From Chitinophaga caeni (GTDB lineage: Bacteria; Bacteroidota; Bacteroidia; Chitinophagales; Chitinophagaceae): a stretch of 64,000 nt of DNA. Positions 8,764 to 17,903 of this stretch are shown piece by piece. The notes under the pieces are model-generated. The model had not been told where the DNA came from and did not search any database. It worked only from the letters and a program-made list of their open reading frames with translations. The first letter of the stretch is position 1. Every line of letters begins with the position of its first letter. Both the position numbers and the translations under genes were made by a program. The stretch is taken from the NCBI RefSeq assembly GCF_002557795.1, contig NZ_CP023777.1:992001-1056000 (forward strand), given 5' to 3'.

Positions 8764-10272
8764 ATGCCTAAACTATATATTTTCGGGATTGGCGGAACCG
8801 GTTCCAGGGTGATAAAATCACTGACCATGTTGCTTGCAGCTGGTTTTGAATCCAAATACTCCATTGTACCGATAATTATTGACCCAGATAAGACCGGTGG
8901 CGATAAAAGCCGAACAGAAAAACTCTTAAGGGATTACCAAGCCATTCAAAAAGAAGTGGCAGGGGTCGGTGTTGGAAATTTTTTCGATACAGAGATATCT
9001 ACCCTAAGCCAGATACTTTCTCGCAAAGGTGTAAATAGTAACGTGATAGATAATTTCAGTTATGAAATTGAAGGAGTACAGAATGAAAAATTCAGGGATT
9101 TTATTGATTATGCTACACTTGATGCTAACAACAAATTATTAGCTAGTTTATTATTCTCTGAAAAAAATCTTAATGCAAGCTTAGAAGTAGGCTTTAAAGG
9201 AAATCCCAATATTGGAAGTATCGTATTAAACCAATTCACCAAATCAGAATCCTTTCAAGCATTTGCAGAAAGCTTCGAGAAGGGTGATCGTATATTTATC
9301 ATCAGTTCAATTTTTGGGGGTACAGGCGCCGCTGGCTTTCCACTATTACTAAAGAATATCCGCAAAGGTGACGTAAATGGCAAACATAATGCATTTTTAA
9401 AAGATGCTATAATCGGGGCGATAACTGTAACCCCATATTTTAAAGTAAAGCAAGACGATGATTCCGAAATAGATAGCCATGGTTTCATCACTAAAACAAA
9501 AGCGGCGTTGCATTATTATGCAGAAAACGTTAATGGTAATAATTCTATCAATGCCATGTATTACATAGGCGGCAATACTGAAAATACTTATGAAAACAGG
9601 GAAGGTGGAAAAGGACAAAAAAACGATGCCCATTTTGTAGAGCTGGCATCTGCATTAGCTATCTTAAATTTTGTAAATATCGATGACCATAGTATTCCAA
9701 CTATTGACGGAAGGGCTTCAAATCCTTTATATAAAGTCTTTGGTATAAAAGAAACTCAGCCTCAGATTGGATTTAAGCAGCTTGCAGATTATACAGAAGC
9801 TATAATCAAGCAAAAATTATCTTCTTACTTCTATTTCAATCTCTTTCTGAAAGAAAAATTGAAAGACAAGTTAAATCACCCGTACGCTTCAGCTTACACC
9901 AATAAATTTGACAGTAATTTTTTACAACAATTCTTCTTCACTAAAGTAACTGAATTTAATCAAGCTTTTAGGATTTGGCTTGGTGAACTACATAGAAATA
10001 AGATATCATTCTCCCCCTTCGATATTGATCTTGTGGTCAACAACCAACATGAAATTATCGATATAAGTATCCCAACCCAAAGCATTTTCACGTTGGTACG
10101 GGGCTATCCCGAAAAGAAATCATTTAACCCTTTGACGCTAAAGAATTACGAATTATTTATCAAGCATCTTGATAAAGCGGCTGAAAAAGTAGGTGAAATG
10201 CCTGTCAACAAGAGATTCATCGGCGTATTTGAAACTGCCTCCAATTCAGTATTAAATAAAAAACTATTTTAG
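8764..10272 (+). CDS. Tubulin/FtsZ-like GTPase
   Basis: 502 residues. The N-terminus reads LYIFGIGGTGSRV (G8-x-G-G-T-G-S-R15), matching the first nucleotide-binding loop of the FtsZ/tubulin fold. The second signature, I183-F-G-G-T-G-A-A-G191, matches the tubulin T4 loop GGGTGTG/GGGTGSG. Strand-like VPIIIDPD (about residues 37-44) and TVTPYFKV fit the Rossmann-type core. The C-terminal 200 residues are unlike FtsZ, and no cell-division genes are near. From memory, Makarova and Koonin (2010) described divergent FtsZ-like families in operons with vWA and OmpA-family proteins, predicted to remodel membranes; this gene fits that description. It is likely to bind GTP and may polymerise; neither is shown by the sequence. 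Confidence 0.7.
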   Translation: MPKLYIFGIGGTGSRVIKSLTMLLAAGFESKYSIVPIIIDPDKTGGDKSRTEKLLRDYQAIQKEVAGVGVGNFFDTEISTLSQILSRKGVNSNVIDNFSYEIEGVQNEKFRDFIDYATLDANNKLLASLLFSEKNLNASLEVGFKGNPNIGSIVLNQFTKSESFQAFAESFEKGDRIFIISSIFGGTGAAGFPLLLKNIRKGDVNGKHNAFLKDAIIGAITVTPYFKVKQDDDSEIDSHGFITKTKAALHYYAENVNGNNSINAMYYIGGNTENTYENREGGKGQKNDAHFVELASALAILNFVNIDDHSIPTIDGRASNPLYKVFGIKETQPQIGFKQLADYTEAIIKQKLSSYFYFNLFLKEKLKDKLNHPYASAYTNKFDSNFLQQFFFTKVTEFNQAFRIWLGELHRNKISFSPFDIDLVVNNQHEIIDISIPTQSIFTLVRGYPEKKSFNPLTLKNYELFIKHLDKAAEKVGEMPVNKRFIGVFETASNSVLNKKLF

Positions 10273-10273
10273 T

Positions 10274-13200
10274 ATGGAAAATGTTTTTAGTTTGTTTGAA
10301 GAGTCCAATGCACAAGACTGGACAGACCGTGGAGGAGCATACGGACCCACCGAAATAGAAAAGATTGCTAATCCCGATGGCGATTACTCAACAAAGGCCC
10401 CCACATCAATTCCAAGTCCTTTTGCCAGGATTGACTTGTTCAATACAGCTTTCAAGTTCGTAGCAAGCAAGTCGTTACAAGGTAAGACTATCTATCATAA
10501 ACTAGTATCTGATAGTCTAGACATTGGAGAGATTCTATTTAATTTTGACTCGTTGGGAGATAGGATTCAAATTAGATCATGGGATAAACATACTGATTTG
10601 CAATTGCTATTAAACTCAGTCAATCCAAAGCACAAGTTATACGGTGAAACTTTAGCCCTTTTCTTACAACAGGATGCAAAAAACTATAACTTCGATACTT
10701 TAAATAAAATCTTCTTTGTACTTTATGATCATCAAGTAATCGGCGGTACATCCCCATCAACATTATTCTTTACATCAGCAAATGACCTGTCATTCACCAA
10801 AATAAAATTCGACAGTAGCCTACTATTTGATGTACAGTATAAGCAATTATATCAAAGGCACCCAAGCTTTATAAAATATTTATATAAATTCTTCTATGCC
10901 AATCCGACCTTAAATACTAAGATGCCTGCAATCTCAGAGTATTTACGGGTGAATCTTACCGAATTGTACAACTATAACCAGGCCTTACATAATGAGCTAA
11001 ATGAGCTCACGATTAGCCAGGCAAACCCAAATAAAGAACTAGATAGCGAATACGATGCTTTAAACACCGGCATAGCCGGCGATAACGTAGAAGTTCTCGG
11101 GTGTAGGCTAAGAAAAAAGAAAATTTCGAACCGGGGAGATGCCATACAAGAACAAAGTGATTTTGTAATTGGATCCTCCAAATATAACAAGGGGTACAAA
11201 CCACTTGTTCTACAAAGTAACTTCAGCACTAAACTGAAATATACAGACGAGAATGTATTATGGGATTACACAACCGATGTACCTATCTATGATCCTGAAT
11301 CTGATCTCAACAAAAGAATAGTCCCCGGACAGTTAGATAAATATCCTTATTTAACGGTCGCGGATTTCTTACAACCCAACATCATCCGTCTACATTATCC
11401 AATAGACAATGGCAAATTTTTCAATGGAAATATAACCTTTGAAAATGGCAATCCAGATAAACATTACTTATTACCATTAACTTCCAGGTTCTTTGACTTT
11501 TTCGACACGGATGATTTACTAAAAAAGACAATGTATGATGGTAAGAAAATGATTGAAATGCGGGTATATGCAGGATCCGTAGAAGTTGATCTCAGGATAC
11601 CAATTAAAGCAAATGGTCATTACACCACTTTTAGCCGAACTTATAAAAACAATAACAATAACCTTACAAACGAAATTTATCCAAAAGACGGACTCATTCT
11701 TGAAAATGCATTTGGGCTTACCTTATACCCATTTTTAAAAACAGGTGATGACAGCAATTGTCATTATAGGGTCATGATGATCGAAAGAGATATACTCGAT
11801 CATAATAGTCACTTCGACTATAAACTTAAATTTTTCAAGAATAAAGATAATGAATTACTCAGCTACAAGTCGAAGAAACGGCGGAGTACCAAACTGGTTG
11901 AAACAGCCACTTCCGATTTTTATGTCTTGGAGAAAGAGTTTGAATATATCGAAGTAAACCATAACGAGGCTTCAGGTATTATCATACCGATTTTCCCTGT
12001 TATAAAAAACGGAACTGATGAGTTCGCTTTTGCCGTCGATTTCGGAACCACTAATACCCATATTGAATTTACGAGGGAATATTCAAGCAGGGAACCTAGG
12101 TCCAGAACGGTTCAAGCATTCGAGATAACGGATCAAGATATACAGATTGCGACCTTACATGACAGTAAAGTGCAAGAAGAAGCCGCTAGTGAATCAGGCT
12201 TTTATCATTTTTATGGATTCATTCCACAAGAGTTTTTGCCAGCAAACTTGGGGCAACAATTTAACTACAAATTTCCACATAGAACAACATTAGCTTATCA
12301 TCAAAGTTTAGATACAAATGGGCCTACTTATTCCCTGGCAGATTTTAATATCCCTTTCATCTACGAAAAAGAAACTATTTATCGTGGCACCAAGGTTAAA
12401 ACCAATTTGAAGTGGTCCAATTACACATTGAATTCTGATGAAGAAAAAAAGATCGAGGCATACTTTGAACAATTGATTCTCATGATTCGGAATAAAGTGT
12501 TACTGAATAATGGAAAATTAGAAACCACTAAGCTCTTCTGGTTTTATCCCACCAGTATGATTGAAGATCGCCGGAATAAATTAGAGAGAATATGGAACCA
12601 ATTATTTGAAAAATATATCAGTAAAAGTAACAAGCCGAAACCGATTTCTGAATCGATTGCCCCATTCTACTACTTCAAATCCAGGCAAGGAATTGATGCT
12701 TCAGACCTACCTGTTGCTTCAATAGATATTGGGGGTGGTACAACAGACGTGGTTATCTATAAAGAGAATCAACCCCAATCACTTACTTCATTCAGATTTG
12801 CAGCTAATAGCATTTTTGGAGATGCTTATAATGGATCACCCAATATTAATGGTTTCGTAAGAAAATACGAACCCGAGATCGGCAAAAGGTTGGAGAATCA
12901 ATCCAATGAATTAAAAAGCGTTCTTGAAAATATAGTTAAAGAACAAAATTCGGAAGATATCGTTGCTTTTTTCTTTTCACTAGAGAAAAACAAATCCTTA
13001 ACAGATAAGGATATTGACATCTCGTTTAACAAGATGCTTTCCGATGATCCGCACTTGAAAATCATCTTTATCATATCATATGCTTCCATCATTTACCACC
13101 TGGCCAAGTTGATGAAGGCACAAGGATTTGAAATACCAAGGTACCTAATATTTAGTGGAACCGGGTCGAAGATACTTTCGATACCTGATAGCAATACCGG

Positions 13201-13750
13201 GTTAAACGGCCTAAATAGATTTACCAACATTGTTTTTCAAAAAGTATATGGCGTCCAGAAAAGTAATATAGAAATTAAAAGAAGCAATGAACCAAAAGAA
13301 CTTACTTGTAAAGGCGGTCTATATAGTGATAAAGATATTAATATAGAACAAATTAAGTCGGTGCTTCTTGGAGATCAATCGGAAAACTTGGTGGCCAGCA
13401 ATGAAAACCCAACCATCTCTAACGGAATACAAGTTAATTACATGCAGGTAGACCAAAATGGCTTACTAGATAATGTTGTAAACGAGGTAAAGCATTTCAT
13501 TGATTTTGTTTTTGATATCAACAAGGAGTTCAGCTTCACGGATAAGTTTGGTGTAGATGCCCATGCCCTAGCAAAGAGTAAAGAAATCCTGAAAGAAGAT
13601 CTAATGCAATATCTAAAATCAGGAATTGAACAAAAACGCCGGGATCTGAATGGAAAAACAGATATTAACTTGGAAGAAACATTATTCTTCTATCCTTTAG
13701 TTGGAGCTATAAATAAATTGGCAAATTCAATCGCCATACCTCAAAATTAA
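10274..13750 (+). CDS. Large protein with C-terminal actin/Hsp70-like ATPase domain (SrfB-like organisation)
   Basis: 1158 residues, starting 1 nt after the previous stop. Residues 1-580 form a large mixed region I do not recognise. The actin/Hsp70-type ATPase core begins near 583: phosphate-1 loop D589-F-G-T-T-N-T, phosphate-2 loop D818-I-G-G-G-T-T-D825, and adenosine motif F960-S-G-T-G-S-K. No signal peptide or membrane helix is seen, so it should be cytoplasmic. A long unknown N-terminus joined to a DIGGGTTD-type ATPase recalls SrfB 'virulence factor' proteins, but that is only a resemblance. With the tubulin-like gene upstream and MotAB-like genes downstream, it may act as an ATP-driven switch or filament in a membrane machine. 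Confidence 0.75.
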   Translation: MENVFSLFEESNAQDWTDRGGAYGPTEIEKIANPDGDYSTKAPTSIPSPFARIDLFNTAFKFVASKSLQGKTIYHKLVSDSLDIGEILFNFDSLGDRIQIRSWDKHTDLQLLLNSVNPKHKLYGETLALFLQQDAKNYNFDTLNKIFFVLYDHQVIGGTSPSTLFFTSANDLSFTKIKFDSSLLFDVQYKQLYQRHPSFIKYLYKFFYANPTLNTKMPAISEYLRVNLTELYNYNQALHNELNELTISQANPNKELDSEYDALNTGIAGDNVEVLGCRLRKKKISNRGDAIQEQSDFVIGSSKYNKGYKPLVLQSNFSTKLKYTDENVLWDYTTDVPIYDPESDLNKRIVPGQLDKYPYLTVADFLQPNIIRLHYPIDNGKFFNGNITFENGNPDKHYLLPLTSRFFDFFDTDDLLKKTMYDGKKMIEMRVYAGSVEVDLRIPIKANGHYTTFSRTYKNNNNNLTNEIYPKDGLILENAFGLTLYPFLKTGDDSNCHYRVMMIERDILDHNSHFDYKLKFFKNKDNELLSYKSKKRRSTKLVETATSDFYVLEKEFEYIEVNHNEASGIIIPIFPVIKNGTDEFAFAVDFGTTNTHIEFTREYSSREPRSRTVQAFEITDQDIQIATLHDSKVQEEAASESGFYHFYGFIPQEFLPANLGQQFNYKFPHRTTLAYHQSLDTNGPTYSLADFNIPFIYEKETIYRGTKVKTNLKWSNYTLNSDEEKKIEAYFEQLILMIRNKVLLNNGKLETTKLFWFYPTSMIEDRRNKLERIWNQLFEKYISKSNKPKPISESIAPFYYFKSRQGIDASDLPVASIDIGGGTTDVVIYKENQPQSLTSFRFAANSIFGDAYNGSPNINGFVRKYEPEIGKRLENQSNELKSVLENIVKEQNSEDIVAFFFSLEKNKSLTDKDIDISFNKMLSDDPHLKIIFIISYASIIYHLAKLMKAQGFEIPRYLIFSGTGSKILSIPDSNTGLNGLNRFTNIVFQKVYGVQKSNIEIKRSNEPKELTCKGGLYSDKDINIEQIKSVLLGDQSENLVASNENPTISNGIQVNYMQVDQNGLLDNVVNEVKHFIDFVFDINKEFSFTDKFGVDAHALAKSKEILKEDLMQYLKSGIEQKRRDLNGKTDINLEETLFFYPLVGAINKLANSIAIPQN

Positions 13751-13757
13751 AACGAAA

Positions 13758-14990
13758 ATGAAAAGATTAATACTATTATTTACCTGTGTAGTATTAAGTA
13801 TCGTAAAGCTAAACGCACAAGGTATAAGCAAAGACCAGTATAACGACGTTATCGACTATTTCAACAATAAAATAACATTTTATTACTTACAAAGCTACAC
13901 CACACATACGAACGAAAAAAAGAAAGAATTTGACAAAATAAAAGAAGTACTGGCAAACGTACGGTTAGGTAATTCATTAAATCGCAAAGAATTAGGCGAT
14001 CTAATAAGTAATGACTTCAAAAATACGAATGAATTAATAGTCGATAGAATTGATGAGTTAAAGAATAAATTTGAAGATAGCATTAATATAAGCCGATTAA
14101 AAGAAATTCTCGATTACGAGCTACAAAACATAAAAAAAATAAAAAACATAAATTATATATCGGCTGCCATAGAAGACAACTATGATAATTTATGGAAGGA
14201 AACAAAAAACTTTCTTACCGAACAGGAAGATACAGATTCAGCTGAATCCAGTGTTGCTGCATTTAATACAACTGCTATTGATACCCCAAGAAAGAAAAAC
14301 GAATTCTCATCTATTAAAAAAATGAATTTGCCAAACAACTCCTTTGCACCCAATTATCTTTCCATAATCCTCATCATCATGGGATTGGTAGTAATTTACA
14401 TCATCATTTCCCGGGCAATAAGGGCTTTAAAAGAAAAGGTGAATACACTAGAGAGAAGGTTAGTTAAAGTTGAGAACCAAGGTATGCTAGTTGCCCCCCC
14501 TTCTAAAAACATAAAAGCACCGGAAATAAAAGATTTCCAAGATAACCTCGAAATAATGAACGAGAGAATTTTGAGCATGGAACTCACGTTGAACTATATA
14601 CGGGACAATACAGCAAATACTGAACCCGCTCAAGAAGGGCCAGATCCTTCCTTGGCCCCAGACACTTTACTGTACGCACCCATTCCCAATAGCCAGGGGC
14701 AATTTGATGCTACAAAAGTGAATAATCAATTTAATACTATGGGAAGTTTCTACAAGTTTACAATAACTGACCATAGGGGATCTGAAGCGAGCTTTGAATT
14801 TATTGGCAACAAAGAAAACCAGGTCCGGGAAGCCACAAATGCTCCCGATATGATACTTAGACCTGTTTGCAATATCAAAAATTCGTTGAATCAAAATGCC
14901 AGATCAATTAAAACAATTGAGCCTGGCATAGTAAGAAAGAATAATGGAAAATGGGAACTCTACAAAAAAGCTGAAATAGAATATGAATAG
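13758..14990 (+). CDS. Signal-peptide protein with central TM and coiled coil, unknown family
   Basis: 410 residues. A Sec signal peptide (1-20, ending KLNAQ) is followed by a Lys/Glu-rich helical region of about 180 residues, one strong TM at about 200-220 (LSIILIIMGLVVIYIIIS), a coiled coil (RALKEKVNTLERRLVKVENQ, then EIMNERILSMELTLNYI) and a C-terminal globular part (about 320-410, with GSFYKFTITDHRGSEASFEF). It would cross the inner membrane once, with a periplasmic N-half and cytoplasmic C-half, linking the two compartments. No family is recognised. Its 3' end overlaps the next gene by 8 nt, a sign of translational coupling. Confidence 0.65.
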   Translation: MKRLILLFTCVVLSIVKLNAQGISKDQYNDVIDYFNNKITFYYLQSYTTHTNEKKKEFDKIKEVLANVRLGNSLNRKELGDLISNDFKNTNELIVDRIDELKNKFEDSINISRLKEILDYELQNIKKIKNINYISAAIEDNYDNLWKETKNFLTEQEDTDSAESSVAAFNTTAIDTPRKKNEFSSIKKMNLPNNSFAPNYLSIILIIMGLVVIYIIISRAIRALKEKVNTLERRLVKVENQGMLVAPPSKNIKAPEIKDFQDNLEIMNERILSMELTLNYIRDNTANTEPAQEGPDPSLAPDTLLYAPIPNSQGQFDATKVNNQFNTMGSFYKFTITDHRGSEASFEFIGNKENQVREATNAPDMILRPVCNIKNSLNQNARSIKTIEPGIVRKNNGKWELYKKAEIEYE

Positions 14991-16596
14991 TATTACTTTT
15001 ATCGAGTTATTAGCTGTAGCCTGCATTCTCATTATACAGACTGTCCAGGCACTGAAAACAAGAAAGAAAATCCGCGAACTTAAGGAGGCTTTCCCTGCCA
15101 AAGAAAATTTAGTGCTCAAACGCTATTTAATTCCCTTCGATGTCTTAAAAGCCAATACGCCAACAGCAATTATAGCTAATCTACATCAATTCACGGAGAT
15201 AGATTCAAATGACATTGCAGGAGATGTATCTCCAGAAAATCCGGATGAGCAAGATTTTGATCATTCAATACCCAATGAATTCGAATATGAGGACCAGGAC
15301 TATTATGAAGATGAGGAGATAGAACTGGTGGATCACCATGAAGAAATCGGCTTAGTCAATCCTACTCAAAAGTATACTAAAACATTCGATGAAACTGTAG
15401 CTTCTATCAATGTTTATCTTATTCGTAACAAGGGGGCAGCGACAGACTTCAACCTTATCAGGGATATCGTAGAAAGAAATTTGGATGCAGAGGAAAATGA
15501 GATCACGCAAACATCTACTGTGCCGTTATACTTAGGCTTAATGGGCACTATGCTAGGCATTGTTTTCGGTTTAATCAACCTCCTTTGGATGTCGGATCAG
15601 CATGATAACCTAGATGTTAGGGGATTTTTGGGAGGGGTATCGATAGCCATGATGGCAAGTTTATATGGCCTAGGTTGGACAGTATATAATTCAAATTTTG
15701 CATTTAAAGGAGCTCAACGCTCCGCAGAACAAAGGAAAAATATATTTTATACGTTCATTTTGACCGACCTAATACCTTTATTAAATCAAAATGTATCCAG
15801 TAGCATTTATATGCTGCATACCAACCTCGTTAAATTCAATGACAACTTTACTTTAAATATTGACCGGCTCTCAAAATTATTATTGAAAAATTATGATACC
15901 GTTATCGCACAGGATAAAATACTTCAGTCGTTGGAAAAAATAGATATTACAGAGTTTGCAAAAGCTAATATCACCGTTTTTAGGGAACTGCAAATGGGTG
16001 CTACCCAGTTCCAGCAATTCACGAAATATATACAATCACTTAATCTCCTCGTGAATGGTACTACAAAAATGTCTCAAAGTTTTGAATCTATACTTACTAA
16101 AACGAATAGCTTTGAAAATATTGCAAATAAATTAGATAGCCGTGTCGAGGAAAGCAATCGCTTAATGAAATTCCTGAACGACCACTATCAACAAATAGAA
16201 GCTAGGGGAGAATTAATGCGCGATGCGGTGGTTGATATTGATGACACAATCGCTAAATCCTTGCGACAATTAGAACTCCATACGCAAGAAAAGGTCGCAT
16301 CCATCAAACAATTTATGATTAACGAGGAAGATCTTATGGCCAAACATTTTAAAGAAAACCGGGGACAATTGTCCAATCTTGCACACCTTGAAAATATGAG
16401 TCAAACAATTGATGATATTAAACAACAAGCCCTGGCCCAATCTACACATTTTGCCAAAGAAGTTGTTATACTACAAGAAAAAATTGCTGAAACTAACTTT
16501 GTATTAAATCAAATCAATAAAAATAGTCTCAGCCATAAAACCAACAGTTTCGTAAGTGCCATCAAAAGGATGTTCAAACCCAAAAAAGCCAGTTAA
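14983..16596 (+). CDS. MotA/TolQ/ExbB-type channel protein with long tail (ZorA-like)
   Basis: 537 residues. TM1 lies at 4-21, followed by a very acidic linker (about 87-121). The MotA/ExbB core has two closely spaced helices: STVPLYLGLMGTMLGIVFGL (about 178-203) and GFLGGVSIAMMASLYGLGW (about 213-233). After these, about 290 residues of predicted helix/coiled coil run to a basic C-terminus (IKRMFKPKKAS). Proton-channel proteins with a long cytoplasmic tail are characteristic of ZorA of the Zorya anti-phage system, in which ZorA5-ZorB2 forms an ion-driven rotary motor. The next gene supplies the MotB/ZorB-like partner, overlapping by 1 nt. The partners differ from ZorC/D/E, so this is a ZorA-like relative, not canonical Zorya. 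Confidence 0.8.
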   Translation: MNSITFIELLAVACILIIQTVQALKTRKKIRELKEAFPAKENLVLKRYLIPFDVLKANTPTAIIANLHQFTEIDSNDIAGDVSPENPDEQDFDHSIPNEFEYEDQDYYEDEEIELVDHHEEIGLVNPTQKYTKTFDETVASINVYLIRNKGAATDFNLIRDIVERNLDAEENEITQTSTVPLYLGLMGTMLGIVFGLINLLWMSDQHDNLDVRGFLGGVSIAMMASLYGLGWTVYNSNFAFKGAQRSAEQRKNIFYTFILTDLIPLLNQNVSSSIYMLHTNLVKFNDNFTLNIDRLSKLLLKNYDTVIAQDKILQSLEKIDITEFAKANITVFRELQMGATQFQQFTKYIQSLNLLVNGTTKMSQSFESILTKTNSFENIANKLDSRVEESNRLMKFLNDHYQQIEARGELMRDAVVDIDDTIAKSLRQLELHTQEKVASIKQFMINEEDLMAKHFKENRGQLSNLAHLENMSQTIDDIKQQALAQSTHFAKEVVILQEKIAETNFVLNQINKNSLSHKTNSFVSAIKRMFKPKKAS

Positions 16597-17306
16597 TGAA
16601 AAAAGGTAATAATGAAGGTGTTTTTTGGACAAGCTTTTCGGATTTGATGACAAGTTTATTCTTTATTGTGCTTACCCTGTATGTACTTACATTTTTGATG
16701 CTGAAAAAAAAGGAAAAAGAACTTCAAAACACCGTCGATGATCTTCAACATAAGTTAGAAGTGTATGATATGGTAGAACAAAACCTGAAACCCCTGAAAG
16801 AAGATACCAAGTTATTCCGCTATGAAGAAGCATATAAAAGGTTTACCCTAGCGTTTGATGTCAATTTTAAACTTGGTAAACATGATATCTTGCCGGGGCA
16901 ATTATTAAACTATAGTTTTACTGTAGAAAAAATTAAGGAAGTAGGTTATCAACTACAAAATACGATTTACAGCCTTGCCAAAAGCAAAACTAACAATCCG
17001 GGGATGGAAAACGTTTCTTACCTCGTTATCATAGCTGGGTCCGCTTCACATTTATCGGATGGCTACCAGTTAAATGATTATGAATTGAGCTATAGAAGAG
17101 CTTACAGTCTTTGGAATTATTGGAAAAGTATCGGGATTAATTTTGAAGCGGATCGATATAATGGCCTTGTTGACCTGCAAATAGCGGGAAATGGTTGGGG
17201 TGGCGTAGGACGCTTTCCCAGGGATCCGAAAAATCATTACAAGAGCGAAGTCAAAAATCAACGATTTATCATACAAATTGTTCCTAAAATTGGTAAAGCC
17301 AACTAA
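16596..17306 (+). CDS. MotB/ZorB-like peptidoglycan-binding stator protein with OmpA-like domain
   Basis: 236 residues, start codon overlapping the previous stop (taATG). A short cytoplasmic N-terminus leads into one TM (about 10-35) beginning FSD16LMTSLFFIVLTLYVL. Asp16 sits where MotB and ZorB carry the ion-binding Asp, and the SDLMTSL context is close to the MotB-type motif. A coiled-coil linker (KKKEKELQNTVDDLQHKLEV) precedes an OmpA-like domain (about 140-236) with the family pattern YELSYRRAYSLWNYW and the final NQRFIIQI. It would bind peptidoglycan and pair with the MotA/ZorA-like protein to form a proton or sodium channel. Confidence 0.85.
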   Translation: MKKGNNEGVFWTSFSDLMTSLFFIVLTLYVLTFLMLKKKEKELQNTVDDLQHKLEVYDMVEQNLKPLKEDTKLFRYEEAYKRFTLAFDVNFKLGKHDILPGQLLNYSFTVEKIKEVGYQLQNTIYSLAKSKTNNPGMENVSYLVIIAGSASHLSDGYQLNDYELSYRRAYSLWNYWKSIGINFEADRYNGLVDLQIAGNGWGGVGRFPRDPKNHYKSEVKNQRFIIQIVPKIGKAN

Positions 17307-17308
17307 TA

Positions 17309-17824
17309 ATGAACTTAAAAATTATATTTCTAATATTATTGATACCGTTTATAGGCTGCAATGGTTGTTCACAATCAGCACAGAAAAAGAGGGCCAACCG
17401 CAATAATAATAGTAAGCCTAGCAGCTCACGAGATGGACAAAAAAACATAATTAAGATGATTAAGATTGGTGGCGTTTACCAAGTACCAGTTGAAGTTAAC
17501 GGTGTACCTATGCATTTTATATTTGACACCGGGTCCAGTACAATTTCTATATCTAGTGCAGAAGCCTTGTTTTTGTATAAGCAGGGCAGTTTAGAAATAT
17601 CGGATTTTATGGGCGTTGCCAACTTTATCGATGCTTCTGGTAACATTTCCAATGGCACGCTGATCAATTTAAAGACTATAAAAATCGGGAATAGGGAGCT
17701 TTCCAATGTAAGGGCTTCTGTTGTGCTAAATCTTAAGGCTCCCTTATTATTAGGGCAATCTGCCTTAGAGAAGTTTGGTAAGATATCAATTGATAATAGA
17801 AATAAAGAAATTACGTTCGAATAA
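17309..17824 (+). CDS. Retropepsin-like aspartic protease lipoprotein
   Basis: 171 residues starting 2 nt after the ZorB-like stop. A lipoprotein signal (lipobox FIGC, Cys17) is followed by a basic linker and a clan AA aspartic protease domain: VPVEVNGVPMHFIFD73-T-G-S-S, the catalytic Asp motif, then NGTLINLKTIKIGNRELSNV (flap/strand region) and LLLGQSALEKFGKISID. One domain with one DTG motif implies a dimeric, retropepsin-like enzyme exposed to the periplasm or outer membrane. It is the last gene of the operon, so it may process or degrade a component or target of the machine. Why a protease belongs with a MotAB-like motor is unknown. Confidence 0.8.
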   Translation: MNLKIIFLILLIPFIGCNGCSQSAQKKRANRNNNSKPSSSRDGQKNIIKMIKIGGVYQVPVEVNGVPMHFIFDTGSSTISISSAEALFLYKQGSLEISDFMGVANFIDASGNISNGTLINLKTIKIGNRELSNVRASVVLNLKAPLLLGQSALEKFGKISIDNRNKEITFE

Positions 17825-17903
17825 GAATCGAATAATTCAATTTCAATTATGGTAAGGCAATTCAATTACTCGTAAGATCATATTAATTATAACCTAGGTA
17901 TCC

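Noticed and set aside
14983-17306. Calling the pair flagellar MotAB or gliding GldLM
   Set aside because: No flagellar or gliding genes are in the window, and the long tail and partners do not fit either.
6832-17824. Calling the operon a canonical Zorya system
   Set aside because: Only the ZorA/ZorB-like pair matches; no ZorC, ZorD helicase, ZorE nuclease or ZorF/G partner is present.
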